A stretch of 10,258 nt of DNA from positions 1 through 10,258 of the forward strand of contig DOUV01000119.1 of NCBI GenBank assembly GCA_003520455.1, read 5' to 3'. Made by a program: the position numbers and the translations under genes. Position 1 is the stretch's first letter; each line of letters starts with the position of its first letter. This stretch comes from Chloroflexota bacterium. GTDB lineage: Bacteria; Chloroflexota; Anaerolineae; Ardenticatenales; Ardenticatenaceae. The notes beneath the pieces were generated by a model. That model was not told the DNA's origin, did not search any database, and saw only the letters and a list, made by a program, of their open reading frames with translations. Shown here one piece after another: positions 1 to 8,001 of this stretch.

Positions 1-19
1 CGATCTTCGCGCCTGGTGG

Positions 20-59
20 CCCGTGCGCGGGGGAGGTGCCTGGCGGCGCGCTGCACGGG
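20..59. other. Imperfect hairpin downstream of res
   Basis: A perfect 7-bp inverted repeat (CCCGTGC at 20-26, GCACGGG at 53-59), extendable by about three pairs across a one-base bulge, lies 16 nt beyond the res stop codon in the minus direction. It could terminate the operon, but no T-run follows it on the minus strand, so it is not a textbook intrinsic terminator. The rest of 1-75 shows nothing recognisable. Confidence 0.25.
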
Positions 60-75
60 AGTCGGCTCGATACCC

Positions 76-3054
76 TTACACCTCGTCAGCCGTCACGGCC
101 ACCGCAAACGGAACGCCCAGCGTCTCGAAGTGCTTCTGGCCGCACCGGACCTTGTCGGCCTCGGTGCTCCGTAGCCGGAGGAAGTCCCGCGTTCCCTTGG
201 TTTCGCGCACCAGATAGAGGGCCTGCCCGTCGTGCTTGAGAATGGCCCAGTCGGGGTTGTACTTGCCGACCGGTGTGTCGATCTCGAACCAGCCGGGCAA
301 CTTCACGAAGAGCTTGATGTCCTCTCGCTCGTCGAGGCGCCTGGCGAACTCCCGCTCCACCTCCGATTCGTAGAGCACGTACTCGTAGACCGACTTGTTC
401 ACCTGCAGCGCCGTCAGGTAGTTGATCAACTCTTCGTTCTTGAAGAGCAGCATCTCCCATTCGGCTTCCGAGCCGGTGCCGTCGATCCGCTCGTACTTGA
501 TGCCATCCACCAGCAGGCGGTGTAGCTCGTACTTGAGGATCGCGGCCACGACGTCGAGGAAGCGCTGCGGGTTATCGAAGAACTCGTCGAGCCGGCCGGA
601 TTCCTTGAGAATGTGGACCAGCGTGGAACGAGTGAGTTCGGTCTCGTTCTGCAGGTAGGCCAGCAGGTCGGGGATGGGACGGCTGCCGTACTCGACTTGT
701 TCCTCAGCCACGCTCATGGCCGTGGCGCTGATTCCGCCCTTCCCGACGCCGAGCCGCCCTGCGCTGACACGGATGCGCGGCTTCTCGATCCGTTCCATTC
801 GCTTCAAGGCATCGACCGCACGCTGCACCAGCGTGTCGGTTTCAAACTCCACGCGATAGGTGGTTTTGGGCTTGATGCGGTCCCAGAGCGCCTGGAACTC
901 AGGGCTGAGCGCGATTTCTTTCTTGAGCCGGTTCACCCCCTCGTCCTGGTCTTTGCGGATGTGCCGCTCGATCTGGTAGGCTGACAGCAGGTCAATGACG
1001 GCCGGCGCCAGGTCGCGGTGCGCTTCGGGGAGCACGAGCGTGAAGTCTCGGCGCTGCGGGTCGAACGCCGGCTGGATGCGACCTTCGGCGTCGAGCATCT
1101 TTTGAGCGACCAGCACGGTGCGGATCGCCTCGGCCGCCTCGCGCCCGATCGACCGCTCGCTGCCATCCACCACGCGCGTCAGCCTGGCCAGCGCGGTGAG
1201 CGGCACCTTGCCGAAGGTCACGCCGCACTCCTCCTCGTACTCGGTCTGGAGCGCCCGGGCGAAGTCCTCGTAACTCTCGTTGGCCACGACGTAGAGCTTG
1301 TTCACGGACTCGTCGAAGACGCGCAGGCCGTTCTGGTCCACGGGCAGGCGCAGACCCCGACCAATCTCTTGCCGCTTCTTGACCACGCTACGGGTCTCGT
1401 TGAGGGTGCAGATCTGGAAGACGTTGGGGTTGTCCCAGCCCTCGCGCAGGGCCGAGTGGCTGAAGATGAAGCGCAGCGGCTCATAGAGCGAAAGCAGGCG
1501 CTCCTTGTCCTTCATGATCAGGGTGTAGACCTCGTCGTCGGCCTGGGTGTCGCCGCGCGTGTCCTTGAGCGTGCCCTTTTTGTCCTGGGCAAAGTAGCCG
1601 TTGTGCAGCCTCTCTACCGGTTGCCTGAGCCACGCCAGCTCGCGGAAGCGTTCCTCCCTGGCCAGCGCCGCCAGCTCGGCCTCGAAGGCTTCCGCGAACT
1701 TGCCCGGCACCGGCCGGCCCGCCTCATCGTAGTCGCGGTAGTTGGCCACGCGGTCGATGAAGAAGAGGCTCAGCACCTTGATGCCGCGCTGCCCCACCTG
1801 CAGCTCCTTTTCCAGGTGGCGCTTGATGGTGTGCTTGATCTGGGCGCGCCACACCTCCTCGCGCAGGCCGCCGATCTCTTCGCCCAGCCGCAGCGTGCGG
1901 CCGTTGTTGAAGCGGATGAACTCGTTGCCCGGCTCGGCGTTGATCTCGGCCAGCGAGAAGCCCTGGGCGTAGTTGGCCCGCTCGTTGGAGAAGACGTACA
2001 GGTCCGCGCCGTTCTTGACGGTGACGCGCTTCTCCTTCGGCCCCGCCGCCGTCTGCACGTGAATGCGCAGCCTGGCCTTAATGCCCTGCTTGTAGTCGAT
2101 CTGCTCGACGCGCACGAAGGCGTCGTTGGCCGCGCCCTCGGCCACGGCGCTGGCGACCACGATCTGCTTGACCAGCTTGAGCTCGAAGGCGCGCACCGGG
2201 TCGAGCCGGTAGACCAGGTTGTAGGGGTCGCGGTGGGTGGCCGAGTAGCGCAGGGTGCAGAGGGGGTTGAGCGCCTTGATCGCCTCCTGTGCCTTGTCGG
2301 TGCTGTCCACGCTCTGCGGCTCGTCGATGATGACGATGGGCCGCGCCGCCTGCACGAACTCGATGGGCTGGCGGCCCGAGAGCTTGTCGCTCTCTTTGTA
2401 GATGACGTTGCTCTTTTGCTCGGCCTCGGTGCCGGTGAAGTTCTTGCGGAAGGCGTCGATGTTGATGACCAGGATCTGCAGCGTGGTGCTGGTGGCAAAC
2501 TGGCGCAGCCGGTTGATCTTCCTGGCGTCGTAGACGAAGTGCTCGAAGGGCAGGTTGTTGTAGAGCGCGCGGAAGTGCCCGGCGGTGATCTCGATATTCT
2601 TGAGCACGCCCTCGCGGATGGCGACGCTGGGCACCACGATGATGAACTTCTGGAAGCCATAGCGCCGCGACAGCTCGAAGATCGTGCGCAGGTAAACGTA
2701 GGTCTTGCCCGTGCCGGTCTCCATCTCCACCGAGAAGTGCGGGCAGCGGCGCGCCTGGTTGGCCGGGCCGTCGAACAGCTCCCACGCTTCGAGCGCGGCC
2801 TTCGGGTCGGCCACCTCGATGTCGTTGCGCGCCTGGATGGCGCGGGTGTTGGCGGTGAGGCTCTCTTCGGCCAGGAGCAGGCGGTTGCCCACGCCCAGCT
2901 CGGTCCGGTCCTGCCCGGCAAACAGGCCGCCCCAGGCCCCCGTGTTGATGACGGCGTACTCCGGCGCGCCCTGGGGCTGGCCGTCGAACAGGCCGACGAT
3001 GGCCGCCACGGCGTCGAGCTGGAACTGCTGGTTGGCGTCAAATTGGATCTTCAT
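76..3054 (-). CDS. res: Type III restriction endonuclease subunit Res
   Basis: 992-residue restriction subunit of a type III R-M enzyme. With Mod it forms the complex that hydrolyses ATP to translocate or communicate along DNA and cuts near asymmetric recognition sites. SF2 helicase motifs are in order: Walker A METGTGKT (111-118), a DEAH-like box IIDEPQ (242-247), SAT (271-273), motif V around SALREGWDNPN (534-544) and motif VI QEIGRGLR (562-569). The C-terminus carries the nuclease motif: P934-D935 followed by E951-T952-K953, a complete PD-ExK. Length is normal for the family and no break is seen. The ATG at 3054 lies 10 nt after the mod stop, preceded by GAGGGG, which supports translation from the mod transcript. 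It is the last gene of the operon. Helicase and nuclease residues are all present, so activity is expected but not shown. Confidence 0.95.
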   Translation of the reverse strand: MKIQFDANQQFQLDAVAAIVGLFDGQPQGAPEYAVINTGAWGGLFAGQDRTELGVGNRLLLAEESLTANTRAIQARNDIEVADPKAALEAWELFDGPANQARRCPHFSVEMETGTGKTYVYLRTIFELSRRYGFQKFIIVVPSVAIREGVLKNIEITAGHFRALYNNLPFEHFVYDARKINRLRQFATSTTLQILVINIDAFRKNFTGTEAEQKSNVIYKESDKLSGRQPIEFVQAARPIVIIDEPQSVDSTDKAQEAIKALNPLCTLRYSATHRDPYNLVYRLDPVRAFELKLVKQIVVASAVAEGAANDAFVRVEQIDYKQGIKARLRIHVQTAAGPKEKRVTVKNGADLYVFSNERANYAQGFSLAEINAEPGNEFIRFNNGRTLRLGEEIGGLREEVWRAQIKHTIKRHLEKELQVGQRGIKVLSLFFIDRVANYRDYDEAGRPVPGKFAEAFEAELAALAREERFRELAWLRQPVERLHNGYFAQDKKGTLKDTRGDTQADDEVYTLIMKDKERLLSLYEPLRFIFSHSALREGWDNPNVFQICTLNETRSVVKKRQEIGRGLRLPVDQNGLRVFDESVNKLYVVANESYEDFARALQTEYEEECGVTFGKVPLTALARLTRVVDGSERSIGREAAEAIRTVLVAQKMLDAEGRIQPAFDPQRRDFTLVLPEAHRDLAPAVIDLLSAYQIERHIRKDQDEGVNRLKKEIALSPEFQALWDRIKPKTTYRVEFETDTLVQRAVDALKRMERIEKPRIRVSAGRLGVGKGGISATAMSVAEEQVEYGSRPIPDLLAYLQNETELTRSTLVHILKESGRLDEFFDNPQRFLDVVAAILKYELHRLLVDGIKYERIDGTGSEAEWEMLLFKNEELINYLTALQVNKSVYEYVLYESEVEREFARRLDEREDIKLFVKLPGWFEIDTPVGKYNPDWAILKHDGQALYLVRETKGTRDFLRLRSTEADKVRCGQKHFETLGVPFAVAVTADEV

Positions 3055-3064
3055 CCATCGCCCC

Positions 3065-4960
3065 TCACACCGTCTTGAAGCTGGCGACGCCCCTGGTCTT
3101 GAAGATCTGCCCGGCGTTGACCTTGAGCTGGTCGTTGCCGGAAAAGCCTTCGTCCAGGCAGACGACGCGCTCGGGTTTCTGCGCCGCCATGGCGCGGATC
3201 AGTTCCAGCGTCAGCGCCCGCTCCAGGCAGATGAAGAGCGCGCCGCTCGCCACGCTGTGGACCGTCTTGCCCGCCAGCGTCAGGGTCTCGATCGGCGTGG
3301 TGAGCGGGAAGCCGCTCTTGAGCAGGATCTCGTAGAGGAGGTCGCCGGCCGTGCGGCCCTCGCGGATGTGCTCCACGTGTAGCTCAAGCTGCCGCTCAAG
3401 CGCTCGCGCGTCGTGGGGCACCTCGGCGTTCCAGGGTTTGAAGTTGGACTCGGCCAGCTTGAAGACGCGGAAGCCGCGGTCCTGCGGCGGCGTCTCTCCG
3501 CCAAAGAGCCTCGGTTGCTGGCTGTTTTCCGCTTCGTTGAGCTTCTGGATGACGCGGCGGACACGCTCCTTGGTGATGTCGGCGATGGTCCGCAGCCGCG
3601 TCTCCGGCTTGGGCAGAGGCTCGGGAAGCTGCACCAGGACAAAGCGCCGGTTGCCCCCGTCCTCCCGATTCTGCTCGAAGACGGCCTGTCCCGTCGGGCC
3701 GCTGCCGGCGAAGAAATCGAGGACGAGGTCGCCCGCGGCTGGTCGCGTGGCGAGCTGCAGCATGCGGCGGATGAGCCCGGTCGGCTTGACGGTATCGAGC
3801 ACGTTGTCGGTCTGCTCGAAGGCGACGTGCTCCATTAACTGCTTCTTGGCGTCCTGGGTGTGGCCGACCTCGGCGTACGGCCAGAGCGTCTGGGGCACGC
3901 GGCCCTGCTTCACTTCGGAGAGAAAGCGCTTGAGGGCGGGAACGTTGTTGCCGTCCTTGCCCCACCAGATACGGCCGTCGCGGTCGAACTCCAGGAACTT
4001 CTTCTTTGCAATCACCCAATATCTGCCCTGTGGCGGTCCCTCGATGATCCGCCCAGACGGACAGGTGACGGAGTAGACCCCTTCGCTGTAGTAGTTGCGC
4101 GCTGAGAGGTCGCCAGGCTTCCACGGCCCGCGAGGATCGTCGTCGGAGTTGTCGTAGCGTGCCTCCATCTCCTTCGTCCGTGGCAACAACTCGGGCCGCC
4201 AGACCTCGGCGTGGCGCGCATAGGCCACGATATAGTCGTGATCCTCGGAGAAATGGCGGGCCGAGTTCTTGGGCGAGTAGACCTTCTGCCAGATCACACT
4301 GGCGATGAAGTTCTCCTCGCCGAACACCTCGTTCATCAGCGCCCGGAGGTTGTACACCTCGTTGTCGTCGCAGGAGACGAAAATCACCCCATCCTCCCGC
4401 AGCAGATTCCTCGCCAGATACAGCCGCGGGTACATCATGTTCAGCCACTTCGAGTGAAAACGTCCGTCAGTGTCGGTGTTGGTGCCGAACTTGCGCCCCT
4501 CAGCGTCCACCTGCCCGGTGTACTCCAGGTAGGTCTGCAGGCTCTCGGTGTAGTTATCGGGGTAGATGAAGTCGTTCCCGGTGTTGTAGGGCGGGTCGAT
4601 GTAGATCATCTTCACCTTGCTCAGGTAGGACTTCTGCAGGAGCTTGAGCACCTCCAGGTTATCGCCCTCGATGATCAGGTTCTCGCTGGTGTCGAAGTTG
4701 ACGCTCTCCTCCGGGCAGGGCCGCAGGGTGCCGAGGCTCGGCATCTGGATGGTCTTGAAGCAGTCGGCCTTGCCCGGCCAGTGCATGCCGTAGCGCTCCT
4801 TGCCCACGTCCACCGCCTCGCCCAGCGCCAGCTTCAGCCGCTCGAGATCGAGCTTGCCGCCCTCGGTGCGGATCTCGGGGAAGAGGCGCAGCAGTTCCTG
4901 GCACCTCTCCGCGGTGATGTCGAGCGAACGCAGGTCGAGCTTTTCGAGTTGGTCGGTCAT
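3065..4960 (-). CDS. mod: Type III R-M DNA adenine methyltransferase Mod
   Basis: 631-residue modification and recognition subunit, predicted to methylate the N6 of adenine with S-adenosylmethionine and to supply sequence specificity to Res. The catalytic motif IV, DPPYNTG, is at 122-128. The SAM-binding motif I, LDFFAGSG, is at 414-421. DPPY before FxGxG is the beta-class order typical of Mod proteins. The region between them (about 220-390) should contain the target-recognition domain, which is the variable part of the family. Residue 422 is proline where many relatives have threonine (GSGTT); this is a mild oddity in the SAM loop. The ATG at 4960 has AAGGAG a few bases upstream, an excellent ribosome site. 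It starts 32 nt after the stop of the decayed helicase gene and is followed 10 nt later by res, so all three were probably one operon. Confidence 0.95.
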   Translation of the reverse strand: MTDQLEKLDLRSLDITAERCQELLRLFPEIRTEGGKLDLERLKLALGEAVDVGKERYGMHWPGKADCFKTIQMPSLGTLRPCPEESVNFDTSENLIIEGDNLEVLKLLQKSYLSKVKMIYIDPPYNTGNDFIYPDNYTESLQTYLEYTGQVDAEGRKFGTNTDTDGRFHSKWLNMMYPRLYLARNLLREDGVIFVSCDDNEVYNLRALMNEVFGEENFIASVIWQKVYSPKNSARHFSEDHDYIVAYARHAEVWRPELLPRTKEMEARYDNSDDDPRGPWKPGDLSARNYYSEGVYSVTCPSGRIIEGPPQGRYWVIAKKKFLEFDRDGRIWWGKDGNNVPALKRFLSEVKQGRVPQTLWPYAEVGHTQDAKKQLMEHVAFEQTDNVLDTVKPTGLIRRMLQLATRPAAGDLVLDFFAGSGPTGQAVFEQNREDGGNRRFVLVQLPEPLPKPETRLRTIADITKERVRRVIQKLNEAENSQQPRLFGGETPPQDRGFRVFKLAESNFKPWNAEVPHDARALERQLELHVEHIREGRTAGDLLYEILLKSGFPLTTPIETLTLAGKTVHSVASGALFICLERALTLELIRAMAAQKPERVVCLDEGFSGNDQLKVNAGQIFKTRGVASFKTV

Positions 4961-4992
4961 GTCGTCTCCTTCGGTCTTCAGGCGTGTCTTTC

Positions 4993-5431
4993 TTAGACCA
5001 ACCGCCAGCGCAGGGCGAAGAGCGGCTTCTGGTCAATCTGCTGCTCCAGCCGCCGGCTGATCTCGTCCAGCAGGGCATCCTTCTGGCGGTCAATCTCGCG
5101 GAAGTTGACCACCGCCACGTCGAACTTCTGGCCATTTCGGTAGCAGTGGCCGATGCGTTGTTCGATGCGCTGCGGGTTCCGGGGCAGGTCGTAGTTGACC
5201 GCCAGATTACAAAACTGGAGGTTGATGCCCTCGGCGGCCCAACTTCATCCGCCAGGATCGCACCCTTGGAGAAGGGACTACGAAAGGCAAACAGAGCGGC
5301 CTCCACCTGGTGCGGATTCAGATCGACCTGTGCGTCAGCAAGCACCGACCCAGCCTCTCGACGCTGTCGGACGCACAGCGTTTGGTCAGCTCGTGGGCGT
5401 AGTACCTGGCGTGGAAGTCGGTCAGTTGCAT
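4993..5431 (-). pseudogene. Remnant of SNF2-family DEAD/DEAH helicase gene (internally deleted and frameshifted)
   Basis: Three pieces of one SNF2-like helicase lie in order but in three different frames. Piece 1 is the N-terminus, starting MQLTDFHARYYAHELTKRC at ATG 5431-5429 and ending ERL near 5351. Piece 2 (5351-5238) reads VDLNPHQ and then GAILADEVG, and stops just where the Walker A GLGKT should follow. Piece 3 (5235-4993, 80 codons and TAA) reads AEGINLQFCN, VNYDLPRNPQRIEQRIG (motifs V-VI), then after AVVNF jumps to REIDRQKDALLDEI and ends FALRWRLV. Family members of this type, often encoded next to mod and res, are usually close to 1000 residues; about 145 codons remain. At least two deletions (near 5237 and near 5101) and a frameshift near 5350 are implied. 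It cannot bind ATP. An assembly artefact is possible but would have to produce three separate lesions. Confidence 0.85.
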
Positions 5432-5439
5432 TCCTCAAA

Positions 5440-5763
5440 GGAGCCTATGCGACGGCGGCCCGCAACGGGTGTGACCAGCTTCACAGGGCGCGCTCGGCGC
5501 CTGCGTGAAGTACCTGAGACAAATTGGCTTCGTTGTCGTTGAGCAACTCGGCTCGCTCTGGCTCCCCCTGCGGGACTCCCCTGGCGACGCTGCAGGATTC
5601 ACGTGATGGTACAGGCTGCTGCCTGACACCCATTTCGCAGAGGGATAGGTCGCTTTAGCACCTCCAGTCGCCCGAAGGCGCCGGACGCCTGCTCTCTGGC
5701 CGTTTGGCAGTGAGCAGGTCCGGACTTGCACCGGCACGCCAACGATAGCGTCTCGGGGTACAC
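5440..5763 (-). mobile_element. Probable 5' fragment of a group II intron (domain I region), no reverse transcriptase
   Basis: This stretch has no convincing reading frame but looks like structured RNA on the minus strand. It begins GTGTACCCCGAG at 5763, near the group II 5' consensus GUGYG. It continues with GCCGGTGCAAGTCCGG, the paired CTGCTC/GAGCAG about 5715-5690, and GGCGCCTTCGGGCGACTGGA, elements that resemble domain I of class C introns as I remember them. The start lies TTG after a small hairpin at 5767-5783, the kind of target class IIC introns use. The rest of the intron (reverse transcriptase ORF, domain V) is missing: the sequence runs directly into the helicase remnant at about 5431-5440, where the right-hand limit of the fragment is unclear. 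The call rests on remembered similarity, not on a covariance-model match. It could instead be unrelated non-coding DNA. Confidence 0.4.
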
Positions 5764-5766
5764 CAA

Positions 5767-5783
5767 CCGCGTGTTAGACGCGG
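5767..5783 (-). repeat. Perfect hairpin with attC-like core in its loop; possible left end of cassette array
   Basis: On the minus strand CCGCGT and ACGCGG form a perfect 6-bp stem around the loop CTAAC. The heptamer GTCTAAC (5779-5773) fits the integron core RYYYAAC and lies 22 nt after the stop of the 5802-6881 gene, exactly where the R'' site of that cassette's attC is expected. A weak partner, GTTGGCG (5743-5737), follows but the arms between do not pair. The attC therefore seems truncated or interrupted, most simply by the group II intron that appears to start at 5763. Confidence 0.45.
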
Positions 5784-5801
5784 CTGACAACAGAGGGTCG
5801 C

Positions 5802-6881
5802 TCAATCAAGGAGTCCATCCGAACTCAATAAACCTAAGGTCTTTAGAATGTCTTTCAGGGTCTGTAAATGATCTAGAGCGCGCTGCAGATCTTGAACTTC
5901 AAAATACCCCACAGCCGTTCGAAAACCCTCATCCAGCGACTCTATCTCCAGTCTGAATCTGTTCAATTCATCCCTGGTTGAAACTACGACAACCTTTTGA
6001 ATCGTAGGATCACGGCGAACTCGTTGCAAGTTTAGGATGGCGGAGTCCCGACTGCCTTTTCGATGTACTTCAAAGGCGTACGAAATCGTGCCCAGGTTTG
6101 CTACGCGGCTCCTCCAGATGGCGTCTATGCGGCACCCGCGCATCACGGTGAATTCTTTCTGGACCTCAAAGCCTAGACCGTCGCCAAGTTCAAGGATTTG
6201 GTCAATTACGACATCGTGGTCGAAATCTGTCAATTCCACAGTTTCCACCGCTGGTGATGTCGATTTTTCAGATGGTGGATGCTGAAGTGAAACGAAGTAG
6301 AGCAAGAAATCTAACGTAAAGAGATCAGTGAATTCAGGATATTGATCAGCAACTTGGCTACGAACTTTCTGCATAAGCTCACAAAAATGTGCATATTGTG
6401 AGCCACTAATCTGGGCAGACCTGGGTAACTGAGACTCATTGAATCCAAGACTGATTAGCCCTTGCCGGCTTCGGCTATTCCAGATGGGGTATCTTTCATG
6501 ATCATGATGCGCTAATATTTCTGAAATAGAAGCTGCGCCCATCATACGAACGTTCTTCTTGACAAAATCAAACCGCTTTGCGATTGGTTGACTACCGTAA
6601 AGTAATTGTCGAAACGCATTCTTGATAGTTGGTAGACCTGAACGGAGCATCTCTTCGAGAAGCCAATCCTTGTTCGTCCAACCATTAAAGGCCCAGAGGA
6701 TATGGATGAGTTCACGCAGCGTGCCCGCTTCAAGCTTGTCTATCTCATGCTCAACAAAATATCTGGCAAAGAAAGCATCTTTTTCTCTTCGTTGAGCTTT
6801 CCATGGTTGGCCTTCCGTTTCTAAGAAACGGTGGAAGTGGGGCATTATCCCTTTAAGTGTTCCGGTGCTAATTTTGTTCAT
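5802..6881 (-). CDS. Cassette protein with C-terminal PD-(D/E)XK-like nuclease motif
   Basis: 359 residues, no family I can name. The C-terminal third (about 225-320) has the layout of a restriction-endonuclease-like fold: GFEVQKEF (237-244), a strand with RIDAIW (D253), then AFEVHRKG (E271, with H273 and K275 at or near the usual lysine), and a hydrophobic strand KVVVVS (296-301). The D253-E271 spacing fits PD-(D/E)XK, but H273 replaces the expected K of ExK. The N-terminal part is helical and basic (WKAQRREKD at 27-35) and includes HHDHERYPIWNSRSRQG (125-141), reminiscent of a motif seen in N-terminal regions of some restriction-type proteins. The ATG at 6881 has GAGG six bases upstream and sits 17 nt after the preceding attC. 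It is the sole gene of its cassette. A role in DNA cleavage or phage defence is inference only. Confidence 0.75.
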   Translation of the reverse strand: MNKISTGTLKGIMPHFHRFLETEGQPWKAQRREKDAFFARYFVEHEIDKLEAGTLRELIHILWAFNGWTNKDWLLEEMLRSGLPTIKNAFRQLLYGSQPIAKRFDFVKKNVRMMGAASISEILAHHDHERYPIWNSRSRQGLISLGFNESQLPRSAQISGSQYAHFCELMQKVRSQVADQYPEFTDLFTLDFLLYFVSLQHPPSEKSTSPAVETVELTDFDHDVVIDQILELGDGLGFEVQKEFTVMRGCRIDAIWRSRVANLGTISYAFEVHRKGSRDSAILNLQRVRRDPTIQKVVVVSTRDELNRFRLEIESLDEGFRTAVGYFEVQDLQRALDHLQTLKDILKTLGLLSSDGLLD

Positions 6882-6897
6882 GGAAACCTCAACAGGT

Positions 6898-7026
6898 GCC
6901 TAACGTCCAAGCTCACCTGCCGCACGGCTGTGCGACACCGGCGTAGTGTGAGAGCAGCGTACAAAATCACCAGCGACACTGCAATGGAGCCGAGATAGTG
7001 TGGTTAGGTGCAGCGACTGGTTGGGC
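6898..7026 (-). other. attC recombination site of the HNH-like cassette
   Basis: 129-bp imperfect inverted repeat. Read on the minus strand it starts with R'' GCCCAAC (7026-7020) and ends with R' GTTAGGC (6904-6898), both matching the integron cores RYYYAAC and GTTRRRY. The inner arms CAGTCGCTGCACCT (7019-7006) and AGGTGAGCTTGGAC (6918-6905) pair around GCT-CACCT, with one unpaired G in the first arm. An extrahelical base in this arm sets attC polarity and agrees with leftward cassettes. The middle is a long variable section. It follows the stop at 7053 by 26 nt and precedes the ATG at 6881. Confidence 0.88.
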
Positions 7027-7052
7027 CGCGGAATGTATCGTATTCACATACG

Positions 7053-7955
7053 TTATGAATATGTCTCCAAATCATCTTTCACTAATAGATGGTCATTTAC
7101 CGTGTCGAGCCACTTCACAAGCGGAGTATTCTCTGCTCGCTGATACATGAAAGGCTTGCCGCCACCGACATCTCTCACATAGCTTTGTCTAATCTCTTGA
7201 AGCTGTGCCGTCAGGCTTGAAGGCAAATTCATGTATTGTAGGAGATGCTCAATAGCATCGAAACTCTGAACTGTCTTAGGGTGTTGATGTTGGTCCCGAA
7301 CAGTAACGATGACATTGACTGGGAGCATGAAGTGTGCAGCGATTCTATCACCATACGCGACTCGTAACATTGGGATGACATAGGACAAGAAATCATCCAG
7401 TTGCTGTTCTTTGCTTTCACCAAGGAGAAACTCGCGCGGAAGATTCGCTGCTATTCCCAAGAAGCGCAGTCTCGCCTCTAGCATGCTAATCGTTTGTGAC
7501 TGGTCCTCCGCCGAATCGATAAGAAGCGCACACAAATCATAGCCAATCATAAATGCAATTGATTGTACAGATTGGGGGAGCTGGGATGGTAACCTGTTAT
7601 CTGGCAGAGTAATACTCTCAATTTCGTCTAGGGCTATCTGCTCGGCGGTTCCCTTCCATTTATGTAGCGTTTCTACCGTATACCGACCCTCATCGTTGTT
7701 AACCAGCTTAGCGCAGTTTTGACAAAGCCATACGCCGTTTTCTGCTGACTTACGTTGCTCTGTCGACAGAGTCTCATCATAACGAGGACCACCGGTAGCA
7801 GCCGCTGTTATATGTGCTGCGACACCTATGTTTACAGCCTTTTCGGGATCAGATCGCGGTCCGCTTGTAAGTTTTCGGCAAGTCGGATTAGAGCAGCGGA
7901 AACCAACTCTCCGAGCCAGTATCCACTTTGTAGTAGAATCGAACTCGTCTCTCAT
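7053..7955 (-). CDS. HNH-like zinc-module protein with unknown C-terminal domain
   Basis: 300 residues from the ATG at 7955, chosen because GGGA lies 6 nt upstream; a GTG at 7967 would add four residues. The N-terminal ~105 residues form an HNH-type zinc module: CSNPTC (C21, C26), VAAHIT (H48), GGPRYD (55-60), ENGVWLCQNC (N73, C78, C81) and the trailing LHKWKGTAEQ (97-106). The second cysteine pair is followed by AKLVNND, where classic HNH nucleases have CH, so the third histidine is missing. I recall this LCQNCAKL variant as recurrent in the family, so it is probably not a local mutation, but nuclease activity is uncertain. Residues ~120-300 are mostly helical, with no motif I recognise. Such modules are found fused to diverse effector or sensor domains, many in defence loci, so a defence role is a reasonable inference. 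Sole gene of its cassette. Confidence 0.8.
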   Translation of the reverse strand: MRDEFDSTTKWILARRVGFRCSNPTCRKLTSGPRSDPEKAVNIGVAAHITAAATGGPRYDETLSTEQRKSAENGVWLCQNCAKLVNNDEGRYTVETLHKWKGTAEQIALDEIESITLPDNRLPSQLPQSVQSIAFMIGYDLCALLIDSAEDQSQTISMLEARLRFLGIAANLPREFLLGESKEQQLDDFLSYVIPMLRVAYGDRIAAHFMLPVNVIVTVRDQHQHPKTVQSFDAIEHLLQYMNLPSSLTAQLQEIRQSYVRDVGGGKPFMYQRAENTPLVKWLDTVNDHLLVKDDLETYS

Positions 7956-8001
7956 ATAGAATCCCACAATTATGTTTCGTCTTGCTTTTGCGACGAACGC
8001 G

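Noticed and set aside
1770..3041. 423-codon minus-strand frame inside res
   Set aside because: It is Ser/Arg/Thr/Ala-rich low-complexity translation of the wrong frame of res, with no motif.
1018..3078. Long plus-strand open frame (686 codons) opposite res
   Set aside because: It is fully antisense to a gene with all expected motifs; its leucine/valine/aspartate-rich composition is the usual shadow of a GC-rich gene.
4659..5438. 259-codon minus-strand frame spanning the helicase remnant into mod
   Set aside because: Only its stretch at 5351-5238 resembles a protein (helicase piece 2); the rest is out-of-frame reading of neighbouring coding sequence.
5690..5740. Cobalamin-riboswitch-like or tRNA T-arm-like motif GCCGGTGCAAGTCCGG
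   Set aside because: The conserved B12-box surroundings are absent and no cloverleaf or acceptor stem can be drawn; a group II intron element fits better.
5726..5956. Small plus-strand frame of 76 codons near the array end
   Set aside because: It overlaps the attC-like hairpin and the 3' end of the nuclease-like gene antisense, with no ribosome site or recognisable content.
7969..7997. Promoter-like boxes (TTCGTC, 17 nt, CATAAT) before the HNH-like gene
   Set aside because: The -35 match is poor and the implied start would leave a leader of about seven bases, excluding the ribosome site.
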